Below the pieces are notes generated by a model. The model worked only from the letters and a program-made list of their open reading frames with translations. It was not told where the DNA came from and made no database searches. A DNA stretch of 64,000 bases from Phytophthora colocasiae (lineage: Eukaryota; Oomycota; Peronosporomycetes; Peronosporales; Peronosporaceae): NCBI GenBank assembly GCA_018806915.1, contig JAGKQI010000081.1, forward strand, positions 558,001-622,000, in the 5' to 3' direction. Positions 19,870 to 28,460 of the stretch are shown piece by piece. Position numbers and translations under genes: made by a program. Each line of letters begins with the position of its first letter. Position 1 is the first letter of the stretch.

Positions 19870-20113
19870 CAGGGCTCTCCAAATAAGTAGGGATTAGGGA
19901 TTGACGGGGCTGGAGGCGTCTCAATCCCTTATTGATGAACGTACCCTTAATTGACAATATTATTGTCAACTTCAACTTATAAGATACTATACGAAACCTC
20001 TCCCGGTGGGCGTTGTACCGTGCCGGGGACCACAGCCACTCTCATGCTGGCATTTCCGATTTTGCGAACCAAGTCCAACACTCTTCTACTCAACTTGTTC
20101 ACCCTCGTCATCC

Positions 20114-20371
20114 ATGGCTACCTTAGACCCTGGTCTCTCGAACAAGGAGATCTGTTCGTTGATGTATCGAGACCAAACAAGCGAAGGAAGAACCTGCAAC
20201 GGATGCAATACCTTCATCTTTCAGGACCGAAGTCGCGGCTATCATAACCTCATCTCGCATCTGCGGCAAAATCTGCCAGTAAGAAGGCAAAACGGCGCCG
20301 TATCCAAGAAGAACCGGAAACCAACTTGGAGACATCAGGCAAAAAACGACGGCGTACAGGAAAAGGAGTGA
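20114..20371 (+). pseudogene. hAT transposase N-terminal BED zinc-finger piece
   Basis: An ATG at 20114 opens 85 codons with CNGCNTFIF and HNLISHLRQN, the CX2C...H...H arrangement of BED fingers that bind transposon ends. The frame stops where the central catalytic region would begin. Confidence 0.55.
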
Positions 20372-20571
20372 TGGAGTCGATCAACATTCGAGCTGCAATG
20401 CGCGTAAAGGAGGCATCAATATACTCGGATCTCACGTGGCTGCCAGCCACTTCGGTACAAGTAGAGCGTCTTTTCTCCAAGATTAAGTGCATGCTGGGGT
20501 ATCTTCGGAAAAGCATCAGTCATGAGACGCTCGAGACCTTACTTTACCTGAAGATGAACTGGGACTAAGTG
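20372..20571 (+). pseudogene. hAT transposase C-terminal dimerisation piece
   Basis: It contains SDLTWLPATSVQVERLFSK and LRKSISHETLETLLYLKMNW, the hAT C-terminal signature. The RNase H-like catalytic core of the transposase is absent between this and the BED piece. Confidence 0.65.
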
Positions 20572-20802
20572 ACGGACGAAGTGATTTCGAACGCCGTGAA
20601 ACGCGCAGTTGAGGACGGCAACGAAGAAGAAGCAGATCTCTAAAACCGTAGTTCTTAATCTGGAAGAAGTAGATAGAGACCCCCTTTTCAATAATTGCGT
20701 AAGTGCCAAATATTGAGATGGCCGCTCCCTCCCTTATTGTCCCCCTACAATAATACCCCTTTTTCAATAACAATACATTTTTGGAGACCCCTGCTCTAAG
20801 TC

Positions 20803-21112
20803 TACGGTTGGAAGGCAAATTCTGGAAACTTTTTCGCGTATTTTTACGTAAAAGCTTTCACTGCGGACTTGAACCAGATCGTCTGTGACATCATCGAGCT
20901 TCAGGAGCTTCAGGAAAACTTCGTCCGACCGCTTATTTTGGGATACCCACGATTTCAGTTGCTGGTTTTGGAGAAAGTCGTCCGATGTTAAAGCCAAACA
21001 CCCGTTCTTCTTCTATTATTTCTTGTTCTTAGGGAGTCTTGTCGTAGCTGGGAACGTCTTTGTCACCGGAAGTAAGAGCGAGGGTCAGGAGGAGAATAAC
21101 TGGTAGAACCGA
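20803..21112 (-). pseudogene. Relic of an RXLR/LWY effector with internal deletion
   Basis: On the minus strand this retains a degenerate signal-peptide region, the EEER-V-F-G block, QNQQLKSWVSQNKRSDEVF and KLLKLDDVTDDL. It then jumps directly to the C-terminal end (KKFPEFAFQP-like). The RXLR position reads RLPK in the matching frame, followed by a stop. It is a copy of the 17950-19114 and 27131-28285 family that lost most of its repeats. A hAT element sits directly at its 3' end. Confidence 0.7.
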
Positions 21113-21312
21113 TAAGCGTAGTTGGCGGTGGGTAGAAAGGAGATTTAGAAAGTGAGCTATGTCCCGCAGCGAAGACAGGAACTTTTCATCCATGGATTAA
21201 ACGTATGCTTACGCGGGTTAGCGTTCATGTTTGTTTAATTACTTCAATCGCTGCCAGATGCTGGAAATTTTAGCCAAAAAATGCTTGTACTGTATGAAAA
21301 GCGTCTGTTGTA

Positions 21313-22359
21313 CAGACCTGGCCAAAAGGATAGGACACCCCATAAATTTTAGGTTTTCTCAGCCAATCCGCGGTCTTTCTGATCGCCAATTGCACCAATA
21401 AAAGCGTATTTCGTGTTGATCGGGCCTATCAAATTTGAGCTTCATCGGAGAAAAATTGAGTGACTTTCAATACAACAGTCCGATTTTGAGCCTGGTCAAA
21501 AGGATAAGACACTTTGTTATACTTGAGTTTTGTATAGCTTGAGTTGAAGTTGAACTACTAGCCGCACCTGCAAACGGCTGAGCCTCACCTTCGGCTCGAC
21601 CTCAAGGTAGCGCCAGTAGCATTTAAGGACGTCAGGTCCATCTAAATTTCATTCCTTTTCATCAGAAAAACTGTTTTCCTCCAGTTTTGTTCACCCCAGT
21701 CATGAGACGCCACTTGATTCGTGCCTCAATGCGAGTCTCTGTGAGCTTAGGCACCTTGCTAACTTGACGTACTTAAACAGCTCCACTGTGCGACTGGAGA
21801 CGCCAAGCTTCTGCTGTTCTGCGAGCTTTGATGAGCTTAGCGTCCCCTGCCGCGTCGCGCGAGCAATACTACGGCAGTCGCGACCAGTGAGCTTACTAGG
21901 GCGATCTCGCTGGCCATAACTACCCGGATCTTTTAAAACGTTTGTCACTACAGTCCTTGAGCGCTTTAGAGACTCTGCAATTTGCTTCACACTGCATCCT
22001 TGACTTGATAGCGCTGTTATCCTTTCTCGAACTTCGTTAGCTGCTGCTTTCGGGCTATTTTGAGCGGGACAACTCCAAGTGCTGTGGGAAGAAGCTGAAT
22101 TTGAGCGAAGTCTGCACTGTAACCACTCCTCCTCCCATACAAAACTCAAGTATAAAAAAGTGTCTTATCCTTTTGACCAGGCTCAAAATCGGACTGTTGT
22201 ATTGAAAGTCACTCAATTTTTCTCCGATGAAGCTCAAATTTGATAGGCCCGATCAGCACGAAATACGCTTTTATTGGTGCAATTGGCGATCAGAAAGACC
22301 GCGGATTGGCTGAGAAAACCTAAAATTTATAGGGTGTCCTATCCTTTTGGCCAGGTCTG
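21313..22359 (-). mobile_element. Tc1/mariner-like element with 223-bp inverted repeats, deleted
   Basis: The left inverted repeat is 21313-21535 and the right one 22137-22359, nearly perfect. The element is flanked by TA at 21311-21312 and 22360-22361, the Tc1/mariner target duplication. Each arm has an outer tip (CAGACCTGGCCAAAAGGATA) and a second, similar motif about 175 bp inside (CCTGGTCAAAAGGATAAGAC at 21491-21510, mirrored near 22162-22181). This is the two-site IR/DR layout. About 600 bp between the arms keeps only the DNA-binding part of a transposase. Confidence 0.8.
21700..22149 (-). pseudogene. Tc1-like transposase, helix-turn-helix part only
   Basis: The frame has no ATG at the start. 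It contains SSQGCSVKQIAESLKRSRTVV, NVLKDPGSYG and RDRPSKLTGRDCRSIARATR, the paired helix-turn-helix (HTH_Tc3-like) and GRPR-type linker of Tc1 transposases, then SSKLAEQQKLGVSSRTV. The DDE catalytic domain is missing. The product could bind transposon ends but not cut them. Confidence 0.65.
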
Positions 22360-22460
22360 TAACGTTCATAGAAAATCATGCAACGTACTTCGAAGTATAT
22401 TTGTTACATAATTTTTTCATCCAATCAGAATTCACTTCATCTCCATTGGCTCTCCTGACC

Positions 22461-22494
22461 GAATATTCTCGAAATTCGTTTGAATATTCTCGAA
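22461..22494 (+). promoter_or_regulatory. Two perfect heat-shock elements upstream of Hsp78
   Basis: GAATATTCTCGAAATTC (22461-22477) is four alternating GAA/TTC units with 2-base spacing, and GAATATTCTCGAA (22482-22494) is three. This is the exact nGAAnnTTCn pattern bound by trimeric heat-shock factor. The site ends 58 bp before the ATG of the Hsp78 gene. A CCAAT box is at 22421-22425. Confidence 0.8.
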
Positions 22495-22552
22495 TCAACA
22501 TTTCCAACTGATCCCTCTTCAATCACTTTGATATTTGACACTCAAGTAGAAG

Positions 22553-24838
22553 ATGCTCTCTTTAGCTATCGGTAGGCGAACGCTGCTGCGTTCTACCTCC
22601 CCCGTTCTACGTCGTAGTATGGCGTCAATGGGAGGGCAACCGCAGGCTTGGATTAACCCGCAGAACGTTCCTCAAGGCGAAAGTCTTAAAAAATACGGTC
22701 GGGACTTGACGGAAATCGCGAAATCCGGGAATTTAGACCCTGTGATCGGCCGGGAGGATTCTATCCGTCGAGCTACGCAGATTTTATCCCGTCGGACCAA
22801 GAATAATCCGATTTTAATCGGAGAACCAGGTGTGGGCAAGACTGCAGTAGCTGAAGGACTGGCGCAACGTATCGCCCTTGGAGAAGTACCAGACAGTTTA
22901 AAAGACAAGAAAGTGGTGGCTCTGGACTTGGCTGCGTTAGTCGCAGGAGCCAAATTCCGAGGAGAATTTGAAGAAAGACTTAAATCAGTACTTAAAGATG
23001 TGGATGAAAGTGACGGGGAAGTGATTCTGTTCATTGACGAGCTCCACACTTTAGTGGGAGCTGGTGGCAATGAAGGATCTACTGATGCGGCTAATATGCT
23101 CAAGCCTGCATTGGCTCGAGGTGCACTGCATTGTATGGGAGCCACGACGCTGGATGAGTACAGGAAGTACATTGAGAAGGATGCAGCTTTAGCCAGAAGA
23201 TTTCAGCCCGTGTTGATCTCTGAGCCAAGTGTGGAAGATACAGTGACGATTCTACGTGGATTAAAGGAGAAGTATGAGGTGCATCATGGTGTGAGGATCG
23301 CGGATAGTGCACTGGTTGCTGCTGCGACGCTGGCAAACAGGTACCTGACGGAGAGGAAGATGCCGGATAAAGCTATTGACTTAATGGATGAGGCAGCATC
23401 GAGACTACGTCTGCAGCAGGAAAGCAAACCGGAACCGATCGAGAAATTGGACCGGGAGATCATTCTGAGAAGGATTGAGATTGAAGCGCTACGGAAGGAG
23501 ACGGACTCAGCTTCCAAGAAACGTTTGGCTGTGCTGGAAGATGAGGTGAAGAAGGCGTCGGAGGAGCTACGTGAACTGATGGACGAGTGGAACGCTGAGA
23601 AGCACAAGCTGGAGGAAATGCAGGACGCCAAGCGTCAGTTGGAAGAAGCTCGTCGTGATCTGGTGGCGGCGCAGAATTCGGGAAACTACGCAAAAGCGGG
23701 AGAGCTGATGCACTCGACCATTCCGAAGTTGGAGGCGGAAGTAGCTCATGAGGAACAGGCGGAAGAAGAGACAAAGAAGGCTGGGAAGAGCAGGACGTCA
23801 CTTGGCGACGCAGTGACAGCTGATCATGTAGCAGAGGTGGTGGCTCAGACCACTGGCATCCCAGCAGCTACTTTAATGGAAGGCGAGAAGCAACGCTTGC
23901 TCAAGATGGAAGACCACATCAACCAGCACGTAATCGGCCAGGAGGAAGCTGTGAAGGCGGTCAGTAACTGCGTCCGTCTCGCACGTGCTGGCCTTCATGC
24001 ACACAACCGCCCGCTTGGAGTGTTCATGTTTTTGGGGCCAACGGGAGTGGGCAAGACTGAGCTGACGAAATCTCTCTCTGAGTTCCTGTTCCAGACGCCG
24101 CAAGCACTCACACGTATCGATATGTCCGAGTACATGGAGAAATTCAGTGTCAGCCGTCTCGTGGGTGCTCCTCCAGGATACGTCGGATTCGAGGAAGGAG
24201 GAACTCTTACGGAAGCTGTGCGTCGCCGCCCGTATCAAGTGGTTCTTTTCGATGAGTTCGAGAAGGCGCATCGAGATGTGAGCAATATCCTGCTTCAAGT
24301 ACTTGATGAAGGCCGTCTAACAGACTCACAAGGTCGTCTCGTGGACTTCCGCAATACAGTTATCATCCTTACGAGCAACTTGGGCTCTGAGATTCTTGCT
24401 GGGCTTCCCGAAGGAGCTCCCAGTTCTCTGGCTGAGAACGACGTGATGAATGTTGTACGCTCACATTACGCTCCTGAATTCCTGAACCGAATTGACGAAT
24501 TGGTGCTGTTCAACCGTCTGAAACGCGAGGACATTCGCTCCATTGCTGACCTTCAGTTGCGTCAGGTGGACAAACTGCTCGAGGAGAAGGAGTTGGCTAT
24601 GAAGGTTGATCCGGAAGCGGAGGATTGGTTGGCTGACGCTGGATACAGTCCGCTTTACGGAGCTCGTCCTCTCAAGCGCCTTATTCAGCAGTACCTGCTC
24701 AACCCAATGGCTGTAAAGTTGCTGGAAGGCTCTGCTTCTCCAGGTCAAGTGCTGCATGTTGGAGTGAATCCCAAGTATGAGGAAGAAGTTCTGAAAGATG
24801 CCAAAACCGCCAAGCCCCTTCTCATTTCTGTCGAGTAG
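22553..24838 (+). CDS. HSP78: Mitochondrial ClpB-type disaggregase (Hsp78)
   Basis: Single-exon gene of 761 residues. It is an AAA+ unfoldase that, with mitochondrial Hsp70, resolubilises aggregated matrix proteins after heat stress. The first about 25 residues are Arg-rich and lack acidic residues, a mitochondrial presequence. The Clp-N domain is absent, as in yeast Hsp78. NBD1 has Walker A GEPGVGKT near residue 90 and Walker [11 protein letters not shown] coiled-coil middle domain spans about residues 290-440. NBD2 has Walker A GPTGVGKT near 494, Walker [12 protein letters not shown], and a GARPLKR sensor-2 motif near the C-terminus. All catalytic motifs are present. The start ATG fits the presequence. 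Confidence 0.95.
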   Translation: MLSLAIGRRTLLRSTSPVLRRSMASMGGQPQAWINPQNVPQGESLKKYGRDLTEIAKSGNLDPVIGREDSIRRATQILSRRTKNNPILIGEPGVGKTAVAEGLAQRIALGEVPDSLKDKKVVALDLAALVAGAKFRGEFEERLKSVLKDVDESDGEVILFIDELHTLVGAGGNEGSTDAANMLKPALARGALHCMGATTLDEYRKYIEKDAALARRFQPVLISEPSVEDTVTILRGLKEKYEVHHGVRIADSALVAAATLANRYLTERKMPDKAIDLMDEAASRLRLQQESKPEPIEKLDREIILRRIEIEALRKETDSASKKRLAVLEDEVKKASEELRELMDEWNAEKHKLEEMQDAKRQLEEARRDLVAAQNSGNYAKAGELMHSTIPKLEAEVAHEEQAEEETKKAGKSRTSLGDAVTADHVAEVVAQTTGIPAATLMEGEKQRLLKMEDHINQHVIGQEEAVKAVSNCVRLARAGLHAHNRPLGVFMFLGPTGVGKTELTKSLSEFLFQTPQALTRIDMSEYMEKFSVSRLVGAPPGYVGFEEGGTLTEAVRRRPYQVVLFDEFEKAHRDVSNILLQVLDEGRLTDSQGRLVDFRNTVIILTSNLGSEILAGLPEGAPSSLAENDVMNVVRSHYAPEFLNRIDELVLFNRLKREDIRSIADLQLRQVDKLLEEKELAMKVDPEAEDWLADAGYSPLYGARPLKRLIQQYLLNPMAVKLLEGSASPGQVLHVGVNPKYEEEVLKDAKTAKPLLISVE

Positions 24839-24957
24839 GGAGCTGAAATTGTAGTGCGTATCCCGAAAGTTTTAATACAATTTTGTTCAGCAGAACAAAG
24901 AAAAATGTCAATTACCCTTAATTCCGCTGGTTACTAGTATGCGATTACCAACTATAA
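24839..24957. other. 3' flank of Hsp78
   Basis: Short AT-rich flank. No separate feature seen. Confidence 0.4.
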
Positions 24958-25078
24958 CTCTTGAAAAATGTCTTGAAGGTAGACTCGACGGCTTTCCTGG
25001 ACGTTGGCGTGGATACAACAAGGAATACGCGAAAAAGTTGGTTTTGCCTTCCAACCATAGACTTAAGAGACAAATAAC
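24958..25078 (+). pseudogene. 3'-end fragment of an RXLR/LWY effector
   Basis: The region matches 28160-28292 nearly base for base (tcttgaaggtagactcgacg, then the KEYAKK and FAFQP-stop stretch and 3' flank). Two short internal deletions remove the DASGAIW and FPEAG parts. It is a plus-strand truncated copy of the family, with no 5' part nearby. Confidence 0.75.
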
Positions 25079-25781
25079 GTGTTCTACATTTTAAACTCTA
25101 CACACTAATATAATGCCGACAATGTACCTCACCTGAAAAAAGATATCTGGAAGACTAATATCCGAAGTTACAATTCATACCCGTCAATTCCCTGGGTAAC
25201 AACGGCAGAAAACAAACCCCAAGGCTCCAAGACTATCCGACAGATGCTACAAGAATACCAAGACTTTATAGCTTTACCAAAAGAGTCATCACAGACAACA
25301 GAACCATCGCATACCCGTCAGTAGCTTGCAAGTGATCGCTCCATGCGTTAAACCGGAGCTGTGTCCGATTCCCCTGGAACCAGAATTCGTGTTTGCCATT
25401 CCTACTAAAGAGCTAGATGTTTGAAGGCAAGTGAGATACATAGAATTATTTTCTGTAGATAGAACATTGATCAGTGTTCTCTCACACATGCAATCCTCAC
25501 ATTTGGTGAATGTGGCGTATGGACAAGTTTCGCGCTTACCTGGTACTAAAGATGATCTTCGTCAGTAGGAAATCCTTTCTCGGTTCCTTTGGTCCTGCTC
25601 TTCCTCAGGTTAAGTTGCATTGCCTACGAAGAAATATATCAGACCGATAACTCCACAACCAAAGCACACACAACCGTAGACAGCTAACAAAACCATTCGA
25701 GAGGCTTGTATTATTCACTTCTAATGGCAAAGAAATCACATCTTGCTTGTTCAGGACTGGACATTCGCAGCAGAAATGGCT
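25079..25781. other. No gene recognised
   Basis: About 700 bp of AT-rich sequence between an effector fragment and the 3' end of the short RXLR gene. I see no coding, RNA or repeat signal. Confidence 0.5.
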
Positions 25782-26228
25782 CTAGTGATTGTTCGCACGC
25801 AAGACCGCCAGCTTTGCCGCCGCCATAGCCCTCTTGTTTCCACTGATGTACGCGTCACGCAAGGCTAGCAACGCATCGATCTTGGTTTGCGAGACTGATG
25901 ACTGGCCCATAGCTACTTTCGCATAAGTAGTTCCCCAGCCACTTGCAATGTCATCAAGCTTCGCCACGGTAGCGCTGGACAAAGGACTGCGTTCTTCCAA
26001 GTCCTCTTCGTCATGCGTTGCGAAGCCTCGTTCCTCGACGTCCACGGAGTCCTCAGATTCGTCTTCTTCCTCTTCGACGGGATACTTGTTGGTCCTCAGA
26101 AGTCGCTGGGTCGGGCTGCTCTGCACCATCTTGGCGATCTTGGCCTGGTTGGGAGTGGCAACAGCAGCCGTGTCGCTTGCGAAAAGGAAGGACGCTACGG
26201 CGATCACAAGAACTTGAGAGAGACGCAT
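25782..26228 (-). CDS. Short RXLR-dEER effector without WY repeats (148 aa)
   Basis: I place the start at the ATG at 26228, which gives the signal peptide MRLSQVLVIAVASFLFASDT. Upstream in-frame codons add a non-signal extension, so they are rejected. RLLR is at residues 42-45, followed by a strongly acidic stretch and EER at 65-67, plus a second acidic EER soon after. The C-terminal 60 residues are predicted helical (ALLALRDAYISGNKRAMAAA) with no W/Y repeat. It is not a close relative of the neighbouring LWY effectors. The single-exon frame is intact and a secreted host-targeted role is inferred. Confidence 0.82.
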   Translation of the reverse strand: MRLSQVLVIAVASFLFASDTAAVATPNQAKIAKMVQSSPTQRLLRTNKYPVEEEEDESEDSVDVEERGFATHDEEDLEERSPLSSATVAKLDDIASGWGTTYAKVAMGQSSVSQTKIDALLALRDAYISGNKRAMAAAKLAVLRANNH

Positions 26229-26837
26229 ATGGTTTACTGGGTTGGAGGACGAAGGAAAATTGCAAAGTGAGGATCGAGGTGCCCCACCAGTTGTGGGACA
26301 ACAATGCCCTGTCGCCACAACGCCCCGCGACGCTGTACTTGCAGCAGGATTGATCCTGTGATGGACAACTACACTCTGAGAATCAATCCCGAATACATCC
26401 TTCAGTACGATATGTATTCCTAGAAGCCAGATCTACTCCAGCGTAATTGATAATGTTGTCTTCAAGAACGCAGATACACGTACTTAATTAAGTCAGTCCA
26501 CGACACTCCTAGAGATTTTGTTTGGTTCACAATGTAGCATTTCAAATCCTAAAGCAGATTTTATCACTCCGGGTAACAGGCAACCTCTATCGATGTAAAC
26601 AGTGTTCACTGAATAGCGTTGCCTAGCATACAAATGCTGACACTTATTCAGGATCTGAGCGCTATGCTTTCAAATCAAGGAAGCCAACTTATTGCCTTTG
26701 TAGTAATTCTAAACCTACATGCCTGATTTCATCACATTAGTAGGACTGGCATGAAGATTGAAGTTTTAGCGTGCAGGAGAACGAGTCAACGCATGGTGAA
26801 CCTGTACAGGTACTTGAATATTTTAACTTTACTTTTT
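26229..26837. other. Intergenic, no gene recognised
   Basis: It should contain the promoter of the short RXLR gene (minus). Nothing else is supported. Confidence 0.45.
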
Positions 26838-27024
26838 TCGTTTGCTTACGCGAGTTTTATCTTAGGATGTTGTATTACCATGTTGGTAATACATCTTTGC
26901 TTACGCGGGCTACTTTTGTTCATGAATTTCTATCATTTGCTCCAGAAAAAAATACATGTACCAGCATGGTAATACTTGAAGTACAACATCCTAAGATACC
27001 TGTATTACGCGCATAAGCAAACGA
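26838..27024. repeat. Imperfect inverted repeat (MITE-like) upstream of an effector
   Basis: The left arm (from tcgtttgcttacgcgagttt at 26838, to about 26881) is the reverse complement, with small indels, of the right arm ending gcgcataagcaaacga at 27024. A core cttaggatgttgtattacca and its mirror are shared. The loop is about 80 bp. The structure lies 107 bp before the ATG of the intact LWY effector. Confidence 0.65.
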
Positions 27025-27130
27025 AGTTGACTCAAAGTCCACATCATCCCCAGAGAAATATCATACATTTTCCAAAAATGCATGTATTTTAATACATCAC
27101 TTTCTGAATTTCCTGCACAGAACGACAGCC

Positions 27131-28285
27131 ATGCACCTAGGTCTTCTTCTTCTAACGGTTATTCTCCTTCTTGATCTCGTTGAAGCTTTAGCTGACAAAA
27201 GCGTCCCAGTGACGACAAGACTTCTGAGAACAGCAAAAGCTGCTACAAATATCGAAGAAGAGCGAGTGTTTGGTATCAATATCGGACCGATAGATGATTA
27301 CCTCCAAAATCAACAGCTCAAAACGTGGTTATCCCAAAGGAAACGGTCTGATGAAGTTTTCAAGTTCCTCAAGCTCGATGAGGTGGCTGGCAATCTGCTC
27401 GCAAGTCCTCAGTGGAAGGTTTTGACGCAGTACGTCGACAAGTACAGTGCTGATGAGAACCTTGTCTGGGCTTTGAGGTGGCAGTACGGCACTGCCGGGG
27501 TCCCTGCGGTACTGGCCGCTGCGAAGAAGGTCCCAAGTACGAAGGATCTTGCAACCAAATTGGAGGCAAAGTTGATGAAAGGCTGGTTGAAAAGCATCGA
27601 TTCAAAACCGGACAGTATCCTTAAGTTGCTGAAGCTTGACGACGGAGCGGATAAACTGTTTGATACCCCACAATTCGCCACTTGGACGAAATATCTGGAC
27701 GAGTTTAATACCAAATACCCCAGAAGAGAAACGTCAGAACTCGGAGTATTCGTGAGGGTGTACGGTGAAGAAGCGTTGATGAAGATGCTCCTCTCAAAGG
27801 GGAATGTTGACAATGTGATCGCCGCGAATATGAAGAAGGAAATGCTGTCGAAGTGGCTCGAGTTCGGAACTCCTCCAAAGGAAGTGTTTAAACTGCTGAA
27901 ACTGGACGACGCAGGCGACGATCTACTGAAAAGCCCACTACTGACTCCGTTTGTTGAGTATTTGAAGAGCTTCAATGAAAAGATTCCTACCAAGAAAACG
28001 ACGATGGTTGATGTATTCACGAAAAGCTACGGAGATGAAGGACTGGCGAAGATGTTAGAGGCAGCCAAGCACGTCGAGAGCACAAAGGATATGGCCAGTA
28101 ACTTACAGCGAGCACAGTTTGGTCGGTGGATGTCTCAAGGGAAAACCCCGAACGACATCTTGAAAAACGTCTTGAAGGTAGACTCGACGGCTTTCCTGGA
28201 CGATGCAAGTGGTGCGATTTGGCGTGGATACAACAAGGAATACGCGAAAAAGTTCCCAGAAGCTGGTTTTGCCTTCCAACCATAG
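27131..28285 (+). CDS. Intact RXLR-dEER effector with LWY tandem repeats (384 aa)
   Basis: Single exon from the ATG at 27131. The signal peptide is residues 1-21 (LGLLLLTVILLLDLVEALA). RLLR lies at 30-33 and EEER at 42-45. After an N-terminal WY unit (NQQLKTWLSQRKRSDEVFKF) come repeated units of about 90 residues with K-L-L-K-L-D, a tryptophan in TWTKYLDEFN / LTPFVEYLKSFN, then R/K-E/K-T and YGEEALMKML-like helices, the LWY pattern of PSR2-type effectors. The C-terminus is AGFAFQP. It is the only undamaged member of its subfamily here, with relatives at 10027/16610, 17950, 20803 and 24958. Secretion and uptake into host cells are inferred from the motifs. Confidence 0.93.
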   Translation: MHLGLLLLTVILLLDLVEALADKSVPVTTRLLRTAKAATNIEEERVFGINIGPIDDYLQNQQLKTWLSQRKRSDEVFKFLKLDEVAGNLLASPQWKVLTQYVDKYSADENLVWALRWQYGTAGVPAVLAAAKKVPSTKDLATKLEAKLMKGWLKSIDSKPDSILKLLKLDDGADKLFDTPQFATWTKYLDEFNTKYPRRETSELGVFVRVYGEEALMKMLLSKGNVDNVIAANMKKEMLSKWLEFGTPPKEVFKLLKLDDAGDDLLKSPLLTPFVEYLKSFNEKIPTKKTTMVDVFTKSYGDEGLAKMLEAAKHVESTKDMASNLQRAQFGRWMSQGKTPNDILKNVLKVDSTAFLDDASGAIWRGYNKEYAKKFPEAGFAFQP

Positions 28286-28460
28286 ACTAAGAGACAAAAG
28301 CATATTAGAAGTACGTTTGAGACCCAGACAGTGAATCACTGATGAGAAGGAAGAACAAGAAATTACTTCAAGCTAGAGAGAGAGAATACAATCGAGGTGA
28401 AGAAAAAGTTTGTTTAAATTTAAGGATATTATCGGAATATCCTAGCAAGTACCTGTGTTC

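Larger units (their letters stand above)
19870..20793 (+). mobile_element. Internally deleted hAT DNA transposon (0.92 kb)
   Basis: The terminal inverted repeats are CAGGGCTCTCCAAAT at the left and, reverse-complemented, CAGGGGTCTCCAAAA at the right. The flanking 9 bp ctctaagtc is present on both sides (19861-19869 and 20794-20802), and hAT elements make 8-bp duplications. Inside are only the two ends of a hAT transposase: a BED-type zinc finger and the C-terminal dimerisation region. It is therefore a non-autonomous deletion derivative that needs a full-length relative. Confidence 0.75.
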
